From Darksidea phi (taxonomy: Eukaryota; Ascomycota; Dothideomycetes; Pleosporales; Lentitheciaceae): a stretch of 64,000 bases of DNA. Below are positions 54,828 to 64,000 of this stretch, in pieces. The stretch is from the NCBI GenBank assembly GCA_030770425.1, contig JASJFT010000003.1, positions 124,001-188,000 on the forward strand. The letters are read 5' to 3'. The stretch's first letter is position 1, and the number at the start of each line of letters is the position of its first letter. Under the pieces are notes generated by a model. That model ran no database searches. It worked only from the letters and a program-made list of their open reading frames with translations, and was not told the DNA's origin. The position numbers were made by a program, and so were the translations under genes.

Positions 54828-57541
54828 GGCGGACGGATCGCGTAGGGCGAGCTGGCCGTGAGGTGCGGGATGGCCAAGACGGAATTGCGTGATGCTTCTT
54901 TGAAAAGGTCGAATGCGTCGAAGCGTGCCGACCACCGAGAATGTATCCCAGAGCCCTGCACTGCTGGGGTCGCGGGGTTGTAGGCCGGGGCGATTCAATC
55001 CTTCAGGACGGCTTTCACCAAGACCGGCTCGTGCCTATGCCTGTGCGAAGTCGTCGCCCGCTTCCTGTGCATGACATGTCTTATGAATCGTGACCAATCT
55101 GCTAGCACCGGCGCTCGACACTGGATATAGACCAGCAGAGCCCCGGCAGGTAACGGTCGAAGTCGAGGCGTTTGTTTATCTGCGTATTAGACAGGCACTG
55201 TTCGCAGCAGCCAGGCTGGGACGGATAAGAATGACGGCGTGCAGGAAGATCCAAGTGTCATGGAGGGGCCCGGTCTGAGCGGGGAAGCAGTTAGCGATCG
55301 GTAGCAGGTTCCGGTGAGGGAGATGGAGAATGCAAGGGCGGGTCTGCCAACGTGTTGTCGCTGGACAGGCGGCGGGCGACGGAATGCGATTCACATCCAC
55401 ACAGCGCTGACAAACGGACGGGCCTGCTGAAGGTGAACGCAGGGCAAGCACTCACTCTATGTGCAATGCGCTCTGTACTATGCGAGGGCGTCGGCCGGGG
55501 GCGGGCTTGGGGCACGGGTCGACGTGTCGGCGTGGCGAGGACTCTAGGCGCACAGCAGGCGGGTGTGTAGGACGACGGGGCGCAGCCGGCGGGCGACAGC
55601 TTGGGGATGCGCGAATGTTGGTCGACGTCAAGCACACTCTGCAGCCTCTGCCCTGGGCGGGATGCAGGAGTGTATAGAAGTGTGGGAGCGAGCGGGCGCT
55701 GATATGACGGATGTAGATTGCGGCGGCAGAACCAGGCAGGCGTTGGCAGCGGGCTAGCCATGGGCTGACGCTCAACTCGGTGGCTTGCAGCGGTCCCTTG
55801 TTCGCGGAACGCCTCTCTGGAGCGGCCGTGTAAGAGCAGCGCCCCACGACGCCAATCACTCGGGCTACACGCATGCATGTGTGGACGGGGCGGGCGAGAG
55901 ATTGCGACGAATGCACCCAGCGCGCGTGCAGAGGGGCAGCAGCCGCGGGTCGCGAAGGGCGAATGCGAGAGTGAATGTGGGCGCGGGTGTGGATCAACGT
56001 GTGTTCTGGCGCCCGCACAGCGACAGAAAGCTATCGTGGCTTGCATATCCCTCGCCTGGGCAGTCACGCCCCCCCGGCGCGTCTGCCACTCAACGGTCGG
56101 GATCCGCGCATCTCACCGCACCTCACCGGACGCTTCGTGGTGCTAATTCTGCAAATGCACCTGAGCCGCCGCCGCCCTTTGGTGGAGCTCCCGCAAGAGT
56201 CCGTAGTCCGGCACCGACCACCTGCATCTTCTTGCGTCTTCTATATTTGCAGCCCAGGCCAGGCCGGACGCAGCGGCATGCGTGGGCTGACCGCACTAGA
56301 GCACACCTCGCGGCCAAACGTTTAGCCTAGATTAATCCTGCCCCATCCGCCATGTCTATGCAGCCTGATCTTCCTTGGCCTACATCGGGGTTGGAGGTGA
56401 GCGCGTCAGTGGGTGCGTATCAGCACTTTCGGGGAGTCTTCCAGGACGCCGGCGACTGCCATTTGGCGACCAAGTGTTTCAGCGGTCCAAGGTGCAAGTA
56501 CTTGATCCTGCGGGCGAGCATGTACCTCTGAAACATATCCAGACAAACTTTACGAACATGCATGCACTAGACGAACCATGTAGACCGGATTTGATGGACC
56601 ACGGTACCCACGCCAGGAGCAGAGGGTGCCGCGGTGAGTAAAAGGTCGTCTCTCTCCTTCACACCAAAATAGGCCTATACCATGGTCGAGTCCGAGGACA
56701 GGAGGTAAGGGCCAGAGTGTTGGTGAAGTTGTCACATTCAGAGTCCACAACGGCAACATTGATGCGCCTGCTACGGGTCGTAAGACGGGATCTAACCGCT
56801 GCGGCGTGCACATCCCAAGGCGGCACAGCGCGATTGCTATGGAATGGCTCTTCACGCGCCGGGAAAACGGGTGGCTGAATGTGAACTCTGGTCGGGCGAT
56901 GATAGATGGCTCCATGTTGGAAGTTTGCTACTCGCACTCTGTGCGCCGTGACACAGCATTAGTCTAAGAGGAACGCCTCTCTCTCAGGTCAAGGACGCCC
57001 CGCACGCCTTGCCGCAGTAGCAGAGACGATCTGGCTCCAGCCTGCGACCACAATGAAGCGCCCGGAGCAATTTGATCGCCGAGTTGGCATCTTCCTCAAA
57101 GGACCGAGCCATGGCGAGACAAAGACATTCGCGTCAGCCGTGAGCTGACAAGAGTGTGCAGGCGACTTCGTACGGACCCCTCGAGCGGTGTGGATGACGC
57201 AGAACCTAGCCAAGGTAACAAAGGTCTTGTCCTGCGACCATTCAAGGAGAAAGCCCGGAAGAGCATGTTAAGGTTTTGCGGTGGGGATGCGACGATTTGA
57301 AGTTTTCAGGTGTTGGTTCGCTTAGTCATCCACCGGTGCGGATCAACCACCGCTCCGGCCTGCTAAGCTGGAACCGGGAAAGTGCATTGCACTGCTGCGA
57401 TGATGTGGCTTCACCAGAAATCCGAACAAGAAACGTATTCACTTCTTCACCGTCGCGCAACAGCTCTTAGGCCCTAATCCCAGAATCACCGCTGGCTCTA
57501 CACCGCTTGCCGACCGCCGAATCTCTGCCTACGCATTCACC
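54828..57541. other. 2.7-kb divergent intergenic region
   Basis: Between the GT41 gene and SEC62. The left ~200 bases may be an untranslated or short coding 5' exon of the GT41 gene. The 258-codon minus-strand frame at 55291-56067 is Arg/Pro/His-rich, overlaps others and is not accepted. Nothing else seen. Confidence 0.45.
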
Positions 57542-58849
57542 ATGAGCGACGAACCACAGCCAGGGCCCCCTCAGGGCATGCCCCAAGGTCCTCCGCAACC
57601 GGGGCAACAGCCGACGCCGGAACAGATTCAACAGATGCAGCGCCAGCTCGCTATAGAAGCGGAAAAAAACGGAATGTCCGTACCTGAATACATCAACAAA
57701 CTCAAGCAACAGGCCATGCAACAACACCAGGCGCAAATGCGCGCGCAACAGCAACAACAACAGGAGCAGCAGCAGCAGCAACAGCAGCCCATTCAGCCAG
57801 GCCCGCCTAAGCCGGAGGCTCTTGCCGTTGCGAATTTCTTGAAGGGCCAGGATCTAAAGCCGAGGACCGTCATCCACGATGAGAAGAGGAAGGACATGTT
57901 CAAAGGTAAGAAACCCCTCTTTTCAACAACCCATGTCAAGAACCGGCACAAACCTTACATCTAGTCAAACGCGCAATTCGCGCCCTCATGTCTCCTGCCT
58001 ACCAAAAAGCCCGCGCCAAGAACCCTGTGCTCCCCGAAGTAAACGACCGCACCACCGCCGAAAATACCTTCAAAACCCTCCCGCTGTCCCTCCTCGCCCT
58101 CCGCGTCTCAAAAATAGACCCCGCCATCGCCCACGAAGGCCATAACCATGCAAAACCTAAGCGCGTCAAGGGCCTCTGGACGGTCCGCATCGAGCAGCAC
58201 CAGGAAGCCAGCGACGACTGCTACTACATCTGGCTGTACGAGGGCTCGCAGTGGAAGATGAAGCTGTATGCAGCAGGTGCGCTCATTGGAATCATGGCTG
58301 TGGTGCTGTTCCCGCTCTGGCCGCTTTTCATGCGGCAGGGTGTGTGGTACCTTAGTATGGGTATGCTGGGCTTGATTGGATTGTTCTTCGGCATGGCAAT
58401 TGTTCGATTGATCTTGTTCATAATCACCATGTTTGCGACGCCGCCCGGGCTGTGGCTGTATCCGAATCTGTTTGAAGATGTGGGCTTTTTCGATTCGTTC
58501 CGGCCGGTCTGGGCATGGCAGGAAGTAAGCAAAATTTCTCTCCCCTCCGAAAGGCCACGAATGTCTAACTGACACATCGCAGACCCCGGAAGACATCAAG
58601 AACAAGAAACGCGCAAGAAAGGAAAAGAAGGCCGCCAAAGCCGCAGCAAAGGCCGCCGCCAACGGCAAACCCCTCAAAGCCAAAAAGGGCGCCGTTTCCC
58701 CGCTACCAGAGCCCGCCACACCAGCCACCGCTCCGGCAAATGTCGAACCCGCCCCTCAACCCACCGGTTCCCGAGCTGCTACACCATCGGGCGCAGTTAC
58801 CCAGCGTCCGCCGCGCGCAACAGTGGAAGAGGCAGACGACGACGAGTAG
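57542..58849 (+). CDS. SEC62: Sec62, ER post-translational translocation subunit
   Basis: Exons 57542-57905, 57965-58524 and 58583-58849; ~396 aa, introns 59 and 58 nt with GTAAG donors. The first ~100 residues are Gln/Pro-rich with a polyglutamine tract, an extension not seen in short yeast Sec62. Residues ~105-230 form the cytosolic domain (EALAVANFLKGQDLKPRTV, FK-VKRAIRALMSPAY, WTVRIEQHQEASDDCYYIWL). Two membrane helices follow (LYAAGALIGIMAVVLFPLWP and GMLGLIGLFFGMAIVRLILF) and then a lysine/alanine-rich cytosolic tail ending EEADDDE. Sec62 works with Sec63, Sec71 and Sec72 at the Sec61 channel to import proteins after synthesis. Splice choices are confirmed by the unbroken family sequence. 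Confidence 0.93.
57748..57789 (+). repeat. CAA/CAG repeat encoding polyglutamine in Sec62
   Basis: An interrupted run of CAA and CAG codons, broken by one Glu, in the N-terminal extension of Sec62. Mixed codons suggest selection or age rather than recent slippage. Confidence 0.85.
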
Positions 58850-59327
58850 GTCGATGCGGTGTATGTGGACGATGTTTAGCTTCTTTGTGCAGCTCACCTG
58901 TTAGATGGGCTGCTGAATCGGCCTCAGTGCGGTTGCATTCGCAATTCCACTCTTTGGTAGCATACATGGCGTTGATGGCGTAATATAGGAGAAGCAAAAG
59001 GGCATGGTGGAGAGAGGGACGTCTAACTTGTACTATATCCCCTTCGGTCTCGGCTCTCAATTATTCATCATAGCAATGTTCATTGAATATCGTCCTTTGC
59101 AGCGGGGTTATCATTTTGCTGTCGGCTATAGCGGGGTACAAGTGAACAACCAAATTTACTCAGCACACGCCGGATACCCTGCCCCAGCCAAAATACGCCA
59201 GGATGAAGTTGCCTTAAAGAAACTCCCATCACGCTCATTCGCTGGCATGCTTAATTAAAATGTCCATATCCATTCTTTGAACGCCGTGACCAAATGCTCC
59301 AAACGAAAAAGCCAGAAACAAGCCAGG
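58850..59327. other. Intergenic between convergent genes
   Basis: 3' untranslated sequence of SEC62 and of the coiled-coil gene; no other feature seen. Confidence 0.5.
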
Positions 59328-60472
59328 TTAGGCCCCACTGCTCGGCGCGGGGGTATCGGAAGCGTCTACATTGGCAGGTATCTGGGCTCGACTGGTGGCT
59401 GAGTTGCTAATGTGGAGATTCGAGGTATTGACGGGCGAGTGCGTGATCGGACTCGCTGGGTTGAGGTCTGAGAGTTGTCTCTCTGTCTTTGAGTAAGTAT
59501 AATTCGAATAGATATTGTTAGTGAAATTGGACTTACCTAGCTCCCGTATTCTCAGCTTCAACATCTGATTCTCCCTCGTCAACATCTGCGTCTCGGCCTG
59601 ATAGAACAAACTCTCGTCCCTAGTATGCACAACCGGACCAGGTAAATACTCATGGATCTCGTACGGGCCTTGGCCTGACGATGGACGCAGGGCTGGAGAA
59701 CCCGTGTGGCTGTTGCCTTGCGAGCGGTCTGCCATGGACGACTGGCGACTTGTGGTTCCGCGCGGGTGATACGTAAACGGCGAGTGTGAGCGTGCTTGGA
59801 TGGGGTTGGGCAGTGGGGAGATGGTGTTTTGGGGAGCAGAGATGGAGTGGGGGAGGGACATGGAGCGTTCGGATGTGGGGGTTGTGCTGTCGTCGACGGC
59901 GGAGGCTGAGGGTTGCGGGTGGGCGGTTTGGAGTTGTTGGATTTGGGTTTGTTGTTGGCGGATCATGTTTAAGAGGCGATTCTAGACATTTGTCAGTCTA
60001 GGCAGCGCTTCTCCAGGCAGTACTTGAGGGCGTTTACGACTTGTCCCTCCTGCTCGTACTCCAGCTCCTGGTGCAGCTCCCCCAAGCTCGGCGTCCGCTC
60101 ATGGTGCGGGCTGTGAGGCCACTGTGCGCTTCTACTTCTTGACGAAGGGCTCATTTGCATCTCGCCTGGCGCGGGTAAACCAGGGTCGTTTAAGTTCAGG
60201 TTCATGCGAATGCTGCTCCTGCGGCGCGCTCGCTCGACTTCTCTCCGCATGCTACCGGAGGACTGGCGGCGCAACTCTTCGTTGTGGATTCCAGCATTCA
60301 TGGTCGCGGCAGCAGCGAGGGAATGCGGAGGCGTGTGCGAGGCTGGTGGTGCGGACGGTGACGGCGACATGGTGCGCGATGGTTCGGTTGCGGGGGTGCG
60401 TGATGTCGTGTGTTGGAGGTGTGGAGAAGGGGGGGAGGGCGAGGGCGGAAGCGAGTTCAGGTCGGGCGGCAT
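59328..60472 (-). CDS. Fungal coiled-coil protein, function unknown
   Basis: Exons 60472-60038, 59981-59537 and 59482-59328 give ~344 aa. ATG 60472 starts MPPDLNSLPPSPSPPSPHL. Intron 1 (GTAAAC...CTAG, 56 nt) joins EQEGQV to NRLLNMIRQQQTQIQQLQ. Intron 2 (59536-59483, GTAAGT, branch CACTAAC, ACAG) is 54 nt with no stop, so it can be mistaken for coding; removing it gives MLKLRIRELERQLSDL. The two junctions each lie inside a leucine-heptad stretch, so the protein has two coiled coils, around residues 135-165 and 275-305, separated by a Ser/Pro-rich linker. There is a basic RREVERARRRSSIRMN segment near residue 80. The pattern recalls a conserved ascomycete family of unknown role; it lacks the basic region of a true bZIP next to the zipper. 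Confidence 0.8.
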
Positions 60473-62127
60473 GGTTGCGCTGCGTTGCGTTGGGCGGTGC
60501 GTTGCGAGTGAAGATACAAGGCCGTGGAAAAGGTATCGTGTCGTCGCGCGATGGTGGAGAGATACCCCGCGTGCCCGCCTGTAAGCGGCGATGACGGAGG
60601 GACAGCGCCGGGTGGTCAAAGAGCGGCCCATGGCTCAACGCAGGAACAAGACAAAGCTCAACACCATGATCGGGCCGATCTACGTGTTCGCGCACCCCCA
60701 CTAGCCACGCTCCCCGCTCTCTTTGTTTATCTTCGCGTGTGGATATTTTCTTCATTTCCCGCCGTGTGCCTCGCGTATACGACTTTCCCTCCTCGAGCGC
60801 CCTGCATAATCCGACAGCAGGCGAGGAACCGTGGGGACGGATTCGATGTGACCGTCTGTGCAGATGCACATCCCAAGTGGATATGCGCATGGGCGACACG
60901 ACGCGTGATGAACCCACTCGCGGCGCGGTCGAGGACGCCTCGGTATGGCGATACCTTCGCGCACACATGGCGTGTCGTGGCGGCTTCGTCTCCCAGTCCG
61001 TGCTGCTACACACGTACAGACCACATGCTCGACCGAAGTTTGAGCGCAGCACGTGTGGAGACTCGAGTTGTTGCACGATTTGAAGCACTCAGATGGCCGG
61101 AATAGGTGCCTAGTGGCAAATCACATGGTGGCGCGGGCGCATGCATGTCCCATGAAGCCACCGCACCCAACCTCATCTCTTTGATTTCAGGGCCACTGAA
61201 TCCATCAAGCTCACTCAGCACGATGAGCACAAGTGTTGCGCTCGCGACACGACGGCAACGACTCAGACCGAGGGCCAGAAGCAAAGAAGCCCCGGCGCGA
61301 TAAAGACGGCACCTCCGGCGCCCGCCTCGATATATATCAAAAAAGCATCGTCAGTCCTCGGCGCTGCACTAAGTCACCATTGCGGTCGTCAAACACGGAT
61401 CAAACCGCCACGCCCTCGCGAACTCGCCGACATGGCGGGCGCTATCAGATTATCACCTCGAGCGGGCCTAGTGGGATGCAACTCGCTCCAGGGGCACGGC
61501 TTTAGCCCGCTTGGCCGGTGAATAGGGGCCGCACTACTGTCCGAGCAACATCCATTGCACAACGGGCGGGAACCTAAGAACCTCCCCTGCGGAAAGCCCA
61601 TGATTAGGGCAAGGCCTGCTTTCGCGTCACCCACCTTCGCAGAACGTTTCTCTAGGTGTTTCAGTCTCTTCTCCTGCTCTCCTGCGCATATCTGCTGCAC
61701 CTCCCACTTTCTTTCTAGGACACATGTCCTGTCCCTTCGTTTGATCTCCGTTTCTCTCTGCTATAGCCCTCGGCTCCCACGCTCGTTCGCCGTTGCAATC
61801 CCTCCGTTGTCTCATCCGTCATTGAAGCCCGTTTCGGTCCTTTTCGCACGCTGAGACCCTCTATCTAAGCACCGTTAACCAACAGTCCCTCCCTGCGTTT
61901 CCTTCCTGCATAGCCATCGTCCGGCCTTCCCCTGTCTACGCGGCCCTTAACCCTCGTCGTAATCACCGTGCCACAATCTGCGGGCTCAACGCAAGCGATC
62001 CTGGAATACAACCGACGATATATTGAATTCCGCAGTCCAATCTATTCTTTTATGGACTGGATATCCCTACGTTAAGAATTCGTTCATGTATTGATACTCG
62101 AAGCCACCTTTTACGGCTATAGACGCC
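60473..62127. other. Divergent promoter region, pyrimidine-rich
   Basis: Separates the coiled-coil gene from the PH-domain gene. From ~61,660 to 61,930 the plus strand is rich in C and T (e.g. CTCTTCTCCTGCTCTCCTGC), a usual sign of a fungal promoter or long leader. No gene seen. Confidence 0.5.
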
Positions 62128-64000
62128 ATGTTCTCTAGCGACAAGACCAGGCTGAATTCCAGCCACGGTCTCCTCAACGTCTCTCACGACAACAACCCAA
62201 TGTCTCGCTGGCGGCGCAATCGATCGAGCGCGCACCTCGCAGTTCCGCAGCCCGCACCGACTCCTGCACCTCCTGCCAACAGTAAATCACAATCAAGTCC
62301 CTCACGAACAGCATCTAGAATGTCTCTTTTCAACCTGTTTAGCAAGCCGAAGGTGGAAAAGGCGAGGGGACATACCGAGGTTGGCCTAGCAGTACCGATG
62401 CCACCACCACCACCACTGCCGAAGCCGGCACCGGTATCTCGACCAAAGTCGTCACTGAGACACAATCCCCCACCTCCGGTTCAGCAGGTGCAGAGGATGC
62501 GGTCGAACCAGATGATTCGGCCAGTGTCGGTACGATCATCGACCAGCCAAACACCTTCAGACGCCGATCACTGGGAACCACCACCACTGTTCCAAGCCTA
62601 CCCACAATCGATCAAATACGCCACGGTACAATCATGCGCCTTCTCGCCAGACATGCTCTTGAGGACACAAAGCCAGAGAAAGCAGGCCGAGCTACTGCGA
62701 GAAAGGATGGACAGCCATCGCGATCTGGCAGCGACGTTGGAGACCGAGACAAAGAAGCTGGAAAAGACTCACAGGCGCCTTAACTCCGTGTTGAACTCGT
62801 CTCCCCAGTTATCAAACAAGGTCTATGTACTGGTCGCCTCCGGATATATGCTGCAATATGCTGGCGACGGCCCCTTCGATCGACTGCCAGAGAAAGTCCT
62901 AAAGCTAGGGAAGGACTCAGCAGCATTCGCTTCAGATTTGATTCCCGGAAAGCACTGGGTGCTCCAGGTTTTGCAGAGCGCAAACAAGGACGGCACCGCC
63001 ACCCTTGCTCCTAAGCATTCCCTTCTTTCCAGACTCCGAATTCAGGGTACGGCAGCGCGGAGAACAGCAGCAAGCTTTCTGCTGGTAATGGAAAGCGTAG
63101 AAGAGATGGAATCATGGATGACTGCAGTACGAAAAGAGATTGAGAATTTTGGCGGAATGAAGACTAGCGTTGAATCCAGCAGGGCATCATCTTCTATTGA
63201 AGAGGAATCGGAGAAGAAGTCGACCGAGGTCCCAAGTAATCGCTACACTCAGCGCCAGTCAAACCGCGTGAAGAAGATGGTGCCGACACCAGTCGACTCG
63301 CCACTGCAGTCGCACTACTCGTCGCCGAGAATAATCGCTTCTGACTGGGAGGGTGATCGCGCCGACAAGACGATAAGCATAGCAGACACGACCAGTGTGT
63401 ATTCCACTCGACCAAGCACGCATCGCAGGTCTATCGAGGCACCGTCAATCGCCACGACAGCCATTTCCCAAGAGCAACTGCAATTGGACCAACTGCGAGA
63501 GCGATCGCGATTCTCGTACATGTCCACGGCAACATCAGCATCCGGTACAGGTACTAGGAACACGTCGCGAAACTCGTCGCCAGCGCCAAACTCGCCGCTC
63601 AAAGAAGGTTTCTCCCCTGCTGAGTCAGAGCCGCTCCGAAGCGCAACGTCCCTCAGGTCGTTTCATATGAGCCCGGGGAACACCACCGCTCGCCGAAGAT
63701 CCATGCAACCTCTACCAGTCACCAATGAAGACGGTTCTCTATCCGCTGTCACACCCCCGCCACCCCAGCGCCACTCTATCTACGGTTCGACCTCCCCCAC
63801 GGTCCAAGAAACGCCAATCATTCGCGAACCGACGCCTAGTATCAGGCTACCAAGAAGAGAATCAAGGTCTAGGTTAGAGCCCGGTGTTGTCGTAGCACCG
63901 TTTGAGACTTTCGGTACCAACACTGCTACGCGCCCGGCGAATCGCTTTACTCTCAACCAGCTCGAGACTCAAAATTTAGTCAGGTACAATGCGAGAAGCT
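62128..64000 (+). CDS. PH-domain protein, partial (runs off window)
   Basis: ATG 62128 opens a frame of 624 codons that reaches the window end without a stop. The N-terminal ~170 residues are basic and Pro-rich with a PPPPPLPKP run. A charged helix at ~175-225 (RKQAELLRERMDSHRDLAAT, then LEKTHRRLNSVLN) is a likely coiled coil. Residues ~230-335 form a pleckstrin-homology domain: VYVLVASGYMLQYAG, GKHWVLQVLQS and the C-terminal helix EEMESWMTAVRKEIENFGG with the signature Trp. Downstream is Ser/Arg-rich and disordered (NTSRNSSPAPNSPLKEG). PH domains bind phosphoinositides or partner proteins, so cortical or membrane location is likely. A possible donor (GTACAA at 63982) lies near the end. The full length is unknown. 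Confidence 0.85.
   Translation, partial: MFSSDKTRLNSSHGLLNVSHDNNPMSRWRRNRSSAHLAVPQPAPTPAPPANSKSQSSPSRTASRMSLFNLFSKPKVEKARGHTEVGLAVPMPPPPPLPKPAPVSRPKSSLRHNPPPPVQQVQRMRSNQMIRPVSVRSSTSQTPSDADHWEPPPLFQAYPQSIKYATVQSCAFSPDMLLRTQSQRKQAELLRERMDSHRDLAATLETETKKLEKTHRRLNSVLNSSPQLSNKVYVLVASGYMLQYAGDGPFDRLPEKVLKLGKDSAAFASDLIPGKHWVLQVLQSANKDGTATLAPKHSLLSRLRIQGTAARRTAASFLLVMESVEEMESWMTAVRKEIENFGGMKTSVESSRASSSIEEESEKKSTEVPSNRYTQRQSNRVKKMVPTPVDSPLQSHYSSPRIIASDWEGDRADKTISIADTTSVYSTRPSTHRRSIEAPSIATTAISQEQLQLDQLRERSRFSYMSTATSASGTGTRNTSRNSSPAPNSPLKEGFSPAESEPLRSATSLRSFHMSPGNTTARRRSMQPLPVTNEDGSLSAVTPPPPQRHSIYGSTSPTVQETPIIREPTPSIRLPRRESRSRLEPGVVVAPFETFGTNTATRPANRFTLNQLETQNLVRYNARS

Noticed and set aside
54828..54998. 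Longer N-terminus for the GT41 protein starting at 54998
   Set aside because: That position is TTG, not ATG; the frame is open but no start codon supports it without an unseen 5' exon.
55291..56067. 258-codon minus-strand frame upstream of the GT41 gene
   Set aside because: Pro/Arg/His/Ser-rich and shadowed by frames on the other strand; more likely leader or promoter sequence.
1..64000. CRISPR arrays, bacterial operons, tRNA or rRNA genes
   Set aside because: Looked for regular spaced repeats and tRNA T-loop signatures; none found, and gene structure is eukaryotic.

Overview
The window looks like nuclear DNA of a filamentous ascomycete (Pezizomycotina; Dothideomycetes is my guess, with lower confidence). 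Genes have short introns of about 47-62 nt with GT(A/G)NGN donors and CTAAC-like branch sites. The products include fungal-only families: an FlbD-type Myb regulator, a Mtc6 homologue, a PTH11/rhodopsin-like receptor and AcuF-type zinc-finger proteins. A TpA-rich repeat zone shows transitions of the kind left by repeat-induced point mutation (RIP). There are no operons, CRISPR arrays or tRNA genes that I can see. All gene models were spliced by eye from the raw sequence.

Layout. 0-2.8 kb: a multi-pass membrane protein and an intronless FAD/NADH dehydrogenase-like enzyme. 2.8-5.3 kb: a decayed mobile-element zone with a ~136-bp direct repeat, an LTR-like end and a broken gag-like frame. 6.5-8.9 kb: an unknown protein and the Golgi SNARE Bos1, whose first coding exon is just ATG. 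10.5-16.4 kb: a secreted M28 aminopeptidase, a relic, a conserved fungal protein of unknown function and a MATE-type transporter with an in-frame TAG. 18.7-25.1 kb: a rhodopsin-domain receptor, a DUF7580-like/subtilisin (S8) protein and, head to head with it, an AcuF-type zinc-finger gene carrying frame breaks. 25.4-27.6 kb: MTC6. 31.3-32.6 kb: an flbD-like Myb factor. 32.6-46.1 kb: a 13.5-kb stretch without a recognisable gene. 46.1-54.8 kb: phospholipase D and a large O-GlcNAc transferase-like GT41 protein. 57.5-64 kb: Sec62, a coiled-coil protein and a PH-domain protein that runs off the window.

Most genes are unrelated housekeeping or signalling genes. Three sit in the secretory pathway or at its membranes (Bos1, Sec62, Mtc6), but nothing suggests they are co-regulated. 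The best candidate for an uncharacterised system is the divergent pair at 20.5-25.1 kb. It couples a putative subtilisin effector, fused to a domain of the type found in fungal incompatibility and NLR-like proteins, with a decaying AcuF-type zinc-finger gene. The long gene-free region upstream of the conidiation-type regulator is the other feature worth attention.
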